From Patiria pectinifera (lineage: Eukaryota; Echinodermata; Asteroidea; Valvatida; Asterinidae), in contig CM057149.1 in assembly GCA_029964075.1 (NCBI GenBank), forward strand, positions 5,218,465-5,282,464: a stretch of DNA of 64,000 bases, in the 5' to 3' direction. Every line of letters starts with the position of its first letter. Within the stretch, counting starts at the first letter, position 1. Under the pieces are notes generated by a model that was not told where the DNA came from, did not search any database, and saw nothing but the letters and a program-made list of their open reading frames with translations. Positions 43,001-53,083 of this stretch are shown one piece after another. The translations under genes and the position numbers were made by a program.

Positions 43001-46000
43001 CAAACCATGAACCGGATGAGGAATAATGCTATGTGCCACACGTTGTATTTAGGGCGAAATATATGGTAGTTATTTCTAATGCTGAGTGATCAAAGTTGGC
43101 CTACAGCAAGAATCTACATGTCTTTTTGAGTATACAATATATCATCCTCTGCCCCTTTACTTGCCCTCATCATCCACTGATGAAGTAATGAGGCTCTGCC
43201 TCTTCAAGCCTTACCTCCAGTCTGTATTGCAGGTATGTTGTTTGCTGGTGGTGTCCTGCAATCGAAGCTATCTCCATTGTAGTTGGTTGCTTGGCTACTG
43301 AACTGATCACCAAACCTACACACATACTGCTGGCCATCAAGCACAGCTGGTAACTGCTGCACTGTCAACGTTATCTAGGGGGATGTTGGGAATCACATTA
43401 ATTATTTATTAAATAATTCATAATGTACTGTGTATGCTTTAACTTCACACTTTTGTTTCTTAAACACTGCAGTCTGGAATGCTTGGAATTGTCGTGAAGT
43501 TAATGAACAGCAGACTGACATATCACAGCACCCAACCCTATAACATGTATAAGACTGCTTTCCAAAATCCCAATTATCAAAATGTCATCCCAGTCTGGGA
43601 TCCTCTTCTTCTTATCTGCTGATGCATTTTGCAAACTTTTTTTGCACTTAGGCCAAACAAAAAAAATGGTGTGTTTACGGTAACCCGACCGACCTGGATT
43701 TTTTTTGGCCAAATTGCCGACCTCAAACTTTTTATTGCCATTTTGAAGGTTGATAATTGACAAATTTTAAACATTTCAAGTACTTTTAATTATTTGCCAC
43801 GAACAAAAAACATTTTCCACACTTGAATCTGACCATGATTTGACACAAACATACCTGTGTTAAACGTGCGAAAATCGCGACGATCTCAAAACTTGAATTC
43901 TCAAACTACGAAGTACGATTATTTTTGCACAAACGCATCGGGGTACGCCTGGCTGGCCGACGGACAGCATGGTTCTCCCCACGTACAAACGTGCGTACTG
44001 CGTATCGGCCCGATACGCTGGAATTGCAGCCGGCCCAATACGCCGACAAAAAAAATGCCGATCACATTTTTTTGCCCCTGATACGCACAATATAATTATC
44101 ATACACGCCATTAAAATGCACAATTTGATCGTTACATACGCCATTATTTCATCTTGACATGCAAAATCTTGACCAAAATCCTGTTTTTCCGATGCATGTG
44201 TGATCAAAATGCACACGATGACGTGTTATGTTGACCACCAGCAGCACCCAGCTAACATACGTACAGCATGGTACACTGGTTCCCTTCGCCAGCTAACAGA
44301 ATCAATGCTATGATGAAGGACCGGAACCAGTGACTACTGCCTCTCTCCGGTCCATACTTCGTATCATATACAGCATGATGATGTAGTGGGCCGAAGTTGG
44401 ATCGTAAAAATATTACCAAACAAACATCGCTGGAGAAAGAGAATTTCTGCGAATTAATTCACAGAACGTGATCTTTACTTTCTGTGTATGTGTTTTCCAT
44501 TAAAATGACGAGATTGCAAAGCTCGAACTTGTGGCGAAACATCGTAGCGTGTTTCTGCAGTAGTGCAAGATTTTCGGCAACGCGGGCCGTGAGTTCGGTG
44601 CGATGTTCGGCCAGCCAGGCGGAATGTTGGCGGTGCCAGCGGCCGTGATGTATGTTAAGTATAAAGTGGAATCACCGACCTGAAATACATTTTTAATTAG
44701 GTGAGGCAAGTTTTAATCACTTTTGATAGCCAGTCTTGATAACTTTCGTGGCACAAATGAAAATAATCCAAGCACAAAATAAACATGATTCCTTGCTCTT
44801 TAGTACGAATGATGCTCCATTAATCAGCCCCCAAGAAAATTGGCGAAATACTTTTCCTACCTACTGACGCTATTTTGAAAGGCATGTAATTGGAAGCAAA
44901 AGTTGTTTTTTCTCCACCTTAATTTCTTAGTTTGAAACTTACATGTAAATGTAATTCATACTTTTCTAGTTAGAAAGCAATGAAACACAGGTTGTGCAAT
45001 GTTATTTTTTTTTTAAGTTAACAATTTGGATTTTTTTCTTTAATTACAAAAATATTAGTGACCTACAAGATCTCCTCTGAATTTCAAGGACAAATCTTAC
45101 GATAAAGACCCCCAGATTTCCTCTAAAATGCACCAGAGAGCTTCTAAAGTTCAAACATTTTCGGGTTGTTGAATCACAGCAAATCTTCCCCACGTTTGAA
45201 AAAATTCTGGGGAGAACCCTGGCCGACGATACAAATTATTTGGATTGAAATGTATCGATTGAATATCTTCAATGCTTGAATAGTGGTTTTATACAATTTT
45301 TTTGCGAAAGAACACGTATGGGCATGCAGAACTGAAATGAAAAAAAAATTACAAAATAAAATTATTTCCCTACCTACCTACCTGGATTTTTTTCAGGCCG
45401 TTACCGTAAACACACCATTTTTTTTGTTCGGCCTTACTGTTTTCTTCGCACACTCAGTGTTTTCATAAACATTCCCTGTGTATGAAGTTATTGGTAACTT
45501 GAATTTGTAGGCCTACCTGTTGGTCAGCGAAAGTGACCGGTAAAGTTTCATCTGGAGTGACATTAGTTATCTCAATGCATCGCACATCATTGTAGGCAAG
45601 CCAACGTGTTGACACATCATACAGTGGACATTCAGTGTACCTTGCACACCTTTGAAGGGAAAATATGATTTCAGTTACTCTGATGAGCTCTTTGTAAAAA
45701 CAAATCACATAAGTCATCAAACAAGTCTAGCTTTGTGTCCAACAGTAACTGACTAAAGATGGACTGACATTGTTGCATGTTCTACTAAAACCTAAAAGAA
45801 AGAACAACATTCCATGTGACTTACCTCCTTTCCAGAGTGCACCATCCACAGTATGGGTCTCCATCATTCCCTGCATCAGTCCCAATACACGCCTCGCAGG
45901 TTGGGTACCGACCACAATTCTCAGCACGCATCTTGATCAACTGATAAGAAATAATTACATTTAACTTAAGACCAGGCATTTAAGGTATCTAAGTATGCAA

Positions 46001-48704
46001 AACATTACAATTTTGACATTGACGCCTATTTCACACTAACAGTTTTGCAGGTGACCGTTACTATTAACTGGAATTCTCTTTTCTCTTAAGAGCTGCAGGT
46101 TTCAAACAAAGTTACTTCAATAACATTTAACCTTTGCATGTAGTTTACCTTTTGTTCTGTGAGTATATAAATCTCGGCTGTTGTTTCGTTGAGCATGACA
46201 TCTCTCATCACTGGATTATTATCAAGTGTTACCCGTTCATACAATCTGGCAAAAGAAACAAACTCAACGTGCAACTGTGGAAAAAGATAAATATTTGTTA
46301 GTGTACTCCTTAGAAGTTATAAGGCGGAACAGCAGTCTTTGGTATATTATCTGGGGTAAATCATCTGTTACATCGTTTCCTTAAGATTACAAAGGCAATA
46401 AAATTGTACATTTCTGATTTTCGGTGAAGAAGGGAAAGTGTCAGTTTAATCCATCAACACAAAGATTGATTGCAGGCTACAGAGAAAGAGAACCCTTTAT
46501 CACAGAGATTCAGATGTATTCTGTCTGTATGATATTGACTGTATTGCTCATACGAAGTAATCTGTGCTAATCTGTGCTTGCAAACAAATTTGATCATTTA
46601 TCAAGACGCAAAAGCGCGATCTTACTTAGCAGCCATTAATACAGACAGTAACTTTTGGGTGACAAATACCTTCAAGAGTTGCCCTTCTGTTGTTCCGATG
46701 AAAGCCACGGTGTGGTTGAGTTCAGTACTGGTGATAATGGACGACGCTAAATGGCCTGGAAGAAGTACGACTGATGTGCCAGGAACTGGAGTTATCCCAG
46801 TAGCATATCGGTAATGGTTCGCAGTATTGCAGAGATACGGCTCGGGGTTGACAGTTGGCTAGAAAATGAACAGAACTGAATTACCTTTCCATATTTTCTA
46901 CATTCACACATTAATGTTCCCGCACACTCTAAATCTGGGAAAATTATGTTTACACTTATGAATGACCTGATACCTATACCTGTATACGTTCATACATTTG
47001 ATTGTCCGCCAATGTTCATTCGGATTCAACGAGAAGTTCATCTCGAAGTAGTCTCTTTCAAGCCCATAATCGACCCACTCTGTTTAAAAAGGGACCATTA
47101 TATCAAATTCTGGAATAGCCTTACAGATACCATAAGACTGTTGGGGTCCTTAAATGCATGTATTTTCACACAAAAATTCAAATTTTCAAAATGAATTACA
47201 TGTGAATTGTTGCAGTAAACGGGTCTGCTGTGGGAACTGGATTAGGTCGAGTTCCAGTTTGGTCCCTTGCAAACACAGCATAATAATAACTAATTCTTGT
47301 ATAGCGCCAAATCCGTCAAAACTGACGTTCAAGGCGCTTTTTCTAAGATGCGCGCAGTCTGCATGCACTTGTAATAGAATAACCGCTGAAAAAAATTGTG
47401 TTACGCGTGCGTGTTCCATCTTAGCTGTTCGGTAAAGTTTGCTTGAAGATAAATTCGTTATCCCACTCGCGAAACACAAAACTGTAGTTAATCTTGTGCC
47501 ACATACCACTTGACGGTGCACTACATTCCACTCGCACTAGTGGGATATTTAATATTGCAGTAAACTTTCATTAAACTTAACGTACCTGGCTTCCACAGTT
47601 TGCTGACGTGAATATGCCTATTCTATAGGCATCACCATTCTGAATACATCCCCTGACAGCCTCGCTGAATGCAGCTTCAATGTCTCTCATCTTGTAAACA
47701 CACAGTGCAGAGTCAGCCGTGGGAACTGGATTATTACTGGTTCCAGCTTGTTGGTCCCTTGCAAACACAGCATATAACACGTGATCATTGTCATCCAATG
47801 CTAATGACTCGGCCAAATGAGGGCCTGCTGGTCCAACATGAACAGCCTGTATCAAACCGAACAGTCCACTGGGACCTCTACACTCAATTAGAATCTCTGT
47901 GTAAGAGCGAACATTGTCAGTATTGTGGCAGAGGCGAGTTAGTTTTGAAACGTGATCACTAAATGGTGCTAATGTTTCCTTTTGGAAAGTAGCAAAGTAG
48001 GTGAACCCGTTCCAATTAAACACACTGACATAACTGATGGGAAATGGATTGCTACCGTATGCATAGCCAGTTGTAAATTGAACTGTATCTGTCTGAGAAT
48101 CGGCATACATGAACCCTGGGCCACTTGAAACCAGGCGTCTTGCAATAGGTGGAATGTCTTGATAGCCTCCCTCAGTAGAATGAGTATTTGCGATATACAG
48201 TCTTGGAGTGCTTGTGGTACCCCTAGGTGCAATAATACTTGCTGTTGATTTCGTAGCAATTGCTACAACTTTGCCTCTCATGCTGCTTCCATCACCTCCT
48301 AGATCATCCAGCCTTCTCAACTGGCACTGATCTGAAATGGGACGCTCAGTGCCACATGTGATAAGCATACCAGCATGCAACGTCAGAACCTTATTGTAAC
48401 TCAAGCAAGTGTCTTCCGAGCATGTGCTAACATTAGTGACCTGTTTCAACTCATCGTTCAGTTTATACAGGTAATTCACTGCGCCGACGTACACGTCTCC
48501 CGTTTCTGGTTGTACAGCAAAATGATCCAGCTGAGTTGTCACCGTTACTGTTTTCTCGATAGGATTGTCAAAGGATGCTACTTCATAGTCGGCGAGTGTT
48601 CCTCTTCCATTCCACTCCATGCAAACAGACGGGACTAAGCCACCAATGAGAAGCAGTTGAAATGCCAAGATCAAGATTGGTTGAGCTCTGCCTCTGGTTG
48701 CCAT
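33281..48704 (-). CDS. plexin-like gene A, 21 exons, short cytoplasmic tail
   Basis: A transmembrane semaphorin receptor of the plexin family. Minus-strand exons: 48704-47586, 46858-46670, 46274-46149, 45940-45825, 45649-45517, 43374-43215, 42330-42234, 41146-41029, 40446-40315, 39683-39588, 39342-39237, 38935-38742, 38445-38286, 37724-37607, 36863-36727, 36537-36367, 35794-35695, 35411-35142, 34728-34552, 34052-33830, 33318-33281. All have AG acceptors and GT donors. Order: signal peptide, sema propeller (exons 1-3), PSI1 (4-5), PSI2 (8), PSI3 (12), IPT repeats (13-19), one membrane helix (20), 12-codon last exon ending SGVVGMQQSEM. Phases agree throughout except at exon 13, whose frame is two bases off with any canonical site, giving an early stop; this may be a real lesion or a sequence error. 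The RBD/GAP domain of ordinary plexins (several hundred residues) is absent, so signalling as a Ras/Rap GAP is not expected; a decoy or co-receptor role is inference. Confidence 0.85.
33484..33741 (-). mobile_element. tRNA-derived SINE (family shared with 56,410)
   Basis: Read on the minus strand, the head has GAGTCAGGTTGGCGTAGCAG and a B box GGTTCGAGTCC (33683-33673); the body has CTGATTCCGTGGGT and GGGCTTTTCCTCCCACCTC; the 3' end has CTTGGTTTCATTACCAGAAA. A second copy at 56410-56684 has the same parts. It lies in the last intron of gene A. Confidence 0.85.
36985..37400. repeat. interspersed repeat, member 2 (first copy at 31400)
   Basis: Reverse-complement relative of 31400-32380 without the central extra block. 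It lies in intron 14 of gene A. A C-tract followed by an A-tract sits at 37550-37570, close to exon 14. Confidence 0.6.
38031..38057. repeat. 10-bp stem hairpin GGGAGACATC
   Basis: GGGAGACATC and GATGTCTCCC are separated by 7 bases in intron 13 of gene A. A short perfect hairpin of unknown meaning. Confidence 0.6.
40108..40235. repeat. GAGTACTCGAGTACTCG palindrome cluster
   Basis: GAGTACT and ACTCGAGT words recur around 40110-40235; the core CGAGTACTCGAGTACTCG is self-complementary and tandem. It lies in intron 9 of gene A, 80 bases from exon 9. Confidence 0.7.
41249..41745. mobile_element. palindromic mariner-like MITE
   Basis: Arms of about 240 bases face each other: GACCAATTTGTTGATGAAG pairs with its complement near 41690, and TTACGGAATTTTAAACACGA pairs with sequence near 41585. 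The centre lies near 41500 inside matching GAAAACATTTCAC-type arms. The left end TACAGGGTGATTACAAAAAA resembles the mariner-like ends at 16474. It sits in intron 7 of gene A. Confidence 0.75.
43651..45433. mobile_element. PIF/Harbinger-like DNA transposon (TSD TTA)
   Basis: Ends are GGCC(A/G)AACAAAAAAAATGG then TGTGTTTACGGTAAC in inverted orientation, flanked by direct TTA at 43648-43650 and 45434-45436. The left end continues CCGACCGACC, shared with the element at 14410. The 1.8-kb interior shows no transposase. It fills most of intron 5 of gene A. Confidence 0.75.
45517..48704 (-). other. gene A exons 1-5: signal peptide, sema domain and PSI1
   Basis: Exon 1 (373 codons) starts in GAGCCATGG and encodes the hydrophobic leader PILILAFQLLLIGGLVPSV, then the sema propeller with STCSEDTCLSYNKV and ILIECRGPSG. 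Exon 2 (63 codons) has PYLCNTG and TVAFIGTTEGQLLK, the conserved last blades. Exon 3 (42 codons) ends in IYILTEQK. Exons 4-5 give CGRYPTCEACIGTDAG, DPYCGWCTLERRC and TECPLY, the first PSI module. The extracellular sema domain binds semaphorins in this family. Confidence 0.88.
47219..47345 (-). repeat. fragment of plexin exon 1 joined to a SINE 3' tail, inside intron 1
   Basis: The stretch 47221-47283 repeats a piece of exon 1 of gene A (near 47710-47775; shared TGTGGGAACTGGATTA and GGTCCCTTGCAAACACAGCA) in the same orientation. It is directly followed by AAT-rich sequence and TATAGCGCCAAATCCGTC, the complement of a SINE tail. The fragment lacks splice sites and is not part of the reading frame. 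Confidence 0.65.
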
Positions 48705-51700
48705 GGCTCTTGGCTCCTTCTGATCTCAATTGGATTTCAAACACCAGACCGTAGAAGTGAGGATCCGCAGCTCTTGAATTGAATTCTGTGCATTAATAAA
48801 AGGAAGAACAAAAGAACGAACATTTTATTCAACCAAAGTCATCTTTTTCTAAGACTGTAAAAGAATAATAATAACCTTGTTTAAGTGGATGTCTGTATCA
48901 GATAAAGTAGTAGACATCAAGAGGAATAAGATATATTTTTAGCCAAAATTCAATAATGTTTAAATTCAATCAAAGTTTTTCTGTCATGCCCATATTCATG
49001 TGGATATTTACAGGCTGACAAGAAGGAATACATGTAAGTCTACATATCCTTTCATTGGCGTTACCAATAAACTAAAATAAGCGAGCTCCTTATTTATAGC
49101 GTCTATAACGGATATCAAATAATATAGGTCTAGATTCCATGAATATTATGCTATCGTATGCCTCCCATATGCTTACCTGTATTATCACCGTACTCGGTTC
49201 CCGCCAGTACAAGAAGAATTTGTGCACCCACACGGAGTACTCACATCTGCACAAATTCAGCAGGGTGAAAGCAGCCCTTGGTATAAGCATTGGTATGCAA
49301 ATTTAGAAAGCTAGTGCTCCCGCACGGGAGCTACAATCTACTTTGAACTTGTGTCATCAGGCGTACAAACCTACGACCCGGAGCTCTTTTCCAAAACCAA
49401 ACTGACGCAGACCTAACACTGTACTCGCTTACAAGACCTATTATACTGAGGCGGAAATGAATAAGTTAAAAAATATTAGGGCTAGGGTAGTTGTGAAATT
49501 GCCAAACAGGAAAGAAATAATGTAGTACATGTACGTGTATTGTGATTCGGGCAAAGAGGCCACCAGAACAAAGTTCAAGCCATTCGAAGCAGACGTCAAC
49601 TATTGCAAAAACAAATCAGCACATCAGGAAAAGAAATACAAGAGTATTATAACATTTTGTCAGGCCTTACTTTATTTCGTTTTTGATATTACATGTAACA
49701 CGTTAATTTGGGAGCGCATGGAATGTCACTAAATAGGCCTGTAACTCGGAAGAACATCACGCGATGTAATGGCATTATGACCTTCGACAATTCAAATGAA
49801 ATATTATCACATAACACATAATAGATAAATCTGGAAAAGAAAATGAACGCACATGAATATACTCTTGATTAATCAGTATATTATCTCGTCATTCTCAAAA
49901 CATTCAACCGACCAACCTTAGAATCATCCATTCAGCCAGCCAGTAGGTCAACCAACAAAGTCAGCCAACATACCAACCAACAAACCAACCAACAAACAAA
50001 CACCCCAACACCCCAACAAACAAACAAACCTCCTCCTTGCATCGCTCGTTGTTTTCGATTTCATCCAGGAGCTGCATGCAAGACGAACAAAACAGACTCA
50101 ATTATTAATTTAGAGTTGGCATTTTGAAAACAAAAGCTTTAAAGTGTTATTACATTTTGTAAGATTCTGTTAAATTGTAACAAATTCTTGGGAAAACATT
50201 TAAAAAGCACGACCTTTTTAATAAGGAAATATTAACTCAATCCCTGTGAATGTGAATATAAGGATCTGACTGGTTTCATATTGATATTTAATCTTTTCCT
50301 TAACTATAAAAAGTTGGTGGGTATTTGCTGATCGACATCTTTAATGGGCGTAGTTAAATTCTGATTTAATCTTTGCACGAGTTGATCCAGGGTGCTCAGT
50401 TTACTAAAGCAAACCAGTATGGAACTTAAGCTTGCTATATATTCCTGCACGATGCCTTGTATTAAACTTAACCAATAGTCAAGTCAAACGTGCCGCTTAA
50501 CTAGGCTTGCTCTTCAACATTAATGATAATGGTAATGGACAGAATTGTAAGACAGTAAGTGTAAGAGAAAATCAGAATGCATACAGATTCCTCATAGTAA
50601 CAAGATATATAGGAGAAGCACCAGTTAAGTTTCTTTTATAGGGTGTGATAAAATAGATTTCACGCACCAATCAATATTCCTCTTCAGCTACTGTTAAGCT
50701 GATGTCAATTGAATCAATTTCAAATAACTGTACTATGTAGAGAATGAGTGCATGATGCAAATATGTTTTCTACCTCCAACGCTAGGGACGCCCTTCCCCG
50801 TGAGCAGCTACTTCCTGTTACACCTTTCTTCAACGGACTGCCTGACCTTCTCCTACATACTATATTTGGTTCTACCCACTGCCGTGTGACACTTGTGTGA
50901 AAGGAAATGAGGACTTCGCAAGCATTGTGGGTAGGCTACTACTGACCAGTGGTACCGCTATGCTTAATACATGAACAATTTAGACATCGTGTGCACGCGG
51001 AAGTGTCAACCTCTGGTCACTGATTCCAGGCAATTAATCTTTCTAATGAGTGGTCAAAAAGGGAAGATCTAAGCGCCCTTGGTTAGTGCGGTGAGGACGA
51101 GCGAACCACTGACTGCTTTCCTGCTACTGGGAACGAGGTTGAAATAAACTGTACACGCACGACACTTCGGTGACGTAAACTACAAGACACGTTGATGCTG
51201 ATTGGTCAAAAGTACTAGTGCAGTGAAAATCTATCCCAATGGGCTGCAGACAATATTATGGTATCGATACCGAATAAAGTTTGACCCACGTTTGTTTTAA
51301 ACATTACTCTCAGCCTATCCTGACCCGGCATAGGCGCCCAATGCCGAGTCATAGTCAGGATGTGTTTGTTACATAATAATGACAAACATAAATCGCTTCT
51401 GGTGATTCTTCAAATTTAATTTTCAGCGTGAATGGGCTTACACAACATACAAGGTAGTACTGTTCGGTATGAACGTTTGAACCTCGCCGCAATTAAGTAT
51501 GGCCTATGCTTATCTGAATAATGGGCCGGTGCAAGAACAGGGGTCTTTTGGCGCAAATGGAAAATGTTTATCAATTTGACTGGACAAATTGTATCTGAAT
51601 AAAAATATCAATTCATCTTGTTCAGGGAGTCATCATGATCGCAGGTCATCATTATGCTACAAAGTGGCACTTCATAAACATAAAAAAACAAGGTTTTCAA

Positions 51701-52970
51701 TTATCTTCATCAATAGTAAAGCAGCGGCATTGATTGTAATTTCAACCATTATTTTTTTGCCATTTACTTACAAATTCCAAACAAACTGACTTTGGATGAA
51801 GTCACCATTAAGTCACCATAAATTTTAAGTATCCATGCAGGTTCTAAAAATACAAATATTCTGTGTATTATAAAAATAGAGCAGATGTATTTAAACAAGG
51901 AATTGAATAATATTTGAGTAAAAAGACCATATTTTCCTAATGCAAAAATATACATTTCATTCATATGTATGCTAAATATAAATCAATTTATTTAAATAAA
52001 TGAATATGTAAATTACTTATTTTAATGACGTCTTATCAACACACGATACATTGCACAACCATTTCACATACTAAGATGTTTGTAAAAAGTGTCAAAAGTT
52101 ATCTCTTCAAATTATTACAGTATGAGACCCCCACATAGACTCTTGTTTTAAAAAAAAATTTGGAAGGTGAAATATACTACACATTTCGAAATGTGGGTTG
52201 TACTTCACCATAACAATAAGCTTGCAGTAAAATAAGGGGAGTTCATTCTAGTTAATAACGACATAAATTTAACATATAAATTTCAGTTTTATCAGAGATG
52301 GTTTTTTTAACATTTAAATTTCAGTTTCATCAGAGATGGGTTTTTTTTAAGTATAAAGGACCAGGACATAAATTGAATGGCATGTGTCCTTCACAATATT
52401 ATTTACACTGTATAATAGTTTGCAAATATATATTTCAAACAGCAAGACAAGCACGCATAATTAATTACTAGTAAAATGATCAGAGAAAACCTATGAAAAT
52501 GTATACATATATTGTCAATGTTTGTTGCCTTAGATATCATCAATTTAAGGCTTTTGAATAACTTGGCATGTAAGTTCTCAAATAAGGCTCGGTTATGTAC
52601 CTGTGTAAAGTAAATATCTGAATACTGATGCATATATCTGAATACTAATGCAATATATAGACATGAATCTTCTATTGTCTGCATCACTAACATTGCAATA
52701 AATAAAAAATTCTCTGCCAAAAAGCAACAATGAACCTTTTTGTGTTTGGTCATCAACATTATAAAACAAAGAGCAGATTAAAAATATATTAATCTTACAT
52801 TTAAAAAAACGTTCTGCGTAAATATGCCGGTTAATAAAAAAAATAACCCATTTCAGGTCTGCATTCTGGGTAAATATGATGTGCAATAAAAACTCCTTCT
52901 TTTAGGTCTACATACTGCTGTTGTAGCCAAAATCATGTATCCATCGCCATGGTTAGGCTTTGTGAGTCAT
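48705..52970. other. intergenic region between gene A start and gene C end, no gene recognised
   Basis: Holds the presumed gene A promoter next to 48704. A CCAA/CAAA microsatellite runs 49905-50035. A ~55-base direct duplication (AAATTTCAGTTT(T/C)ATCAGAGATGG) is at 52270-52345. No exon-like frame with splice sites recognised. Confidence 0.4.
49905..50035. repeat. CCAA/CAAA microsatellite
   Basis: Imperfect runs of CCAA, CAAA and CCCCAACA units with interruptions. Simple sequence expansion. Confidence 0.85.
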
Positions 52971-53083
52971 TTAACCAACTTCCTCCGTGTCGCAGTCTTG
53001 ATTGTCAAGGATAGTCTCCACTTCAACTAGCTTGTAGGGAAGTTGCTCATGATGACAAGCCTCATGATCTTTACAGGCCTTCA
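52971..53083 (-). other. gene C last exon, two possible acceptors
   Basis: With the acceptor ATAG ending at 53084 the reading is VKACKDHEACHHEQLPYK and on to TAA at 52973-52971 (36 residues). With the acceptor CACAG four bases earlier (exon from 53087) the frame ends after five codons (DSEGL). The longer reading is preferred because it stays open and has protein-like composition. Both would be short tails. Confidence 0.5.

Larger units (their letters stand above)
34552..43374 (-). other. gene A exons 6-19: PSI2, PSI3 and IPT/TIG repeats
   Basis: Exon 8 has the second PSI (CVSCVGSDWACNWCLFDNRC). Exon 12 has the third (CEVLRPDCSRCVSEETT, GCMWCGHTC). Exons 13-19 give IPT repeats: YPLFGPDEGKTIITVIGTNM, GPQSGGTRVTISGESLD and GGRKLEVRGSGFSII, then a long segment with WCSDPSFCTLLEYYQNPQYF and VYIGRDVCANVTL. 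This is the stalk of a plexin. Exon lengths match gene C at exons 12, 15, 16, 17 and 19. Confidence 0.85.

Noticed and set aside
43860-44216. 118-codon minus-strand gene
   Set aside because: Lies inside the Harbinger-like element, has no recognisable motif and overlaps an equally meaningless frame on the other strand.
45770-45964. Plus-strand frames opposite plexin exons
   Set aside because: Shadow frames of well-supported minus-strand exons with splice sites.
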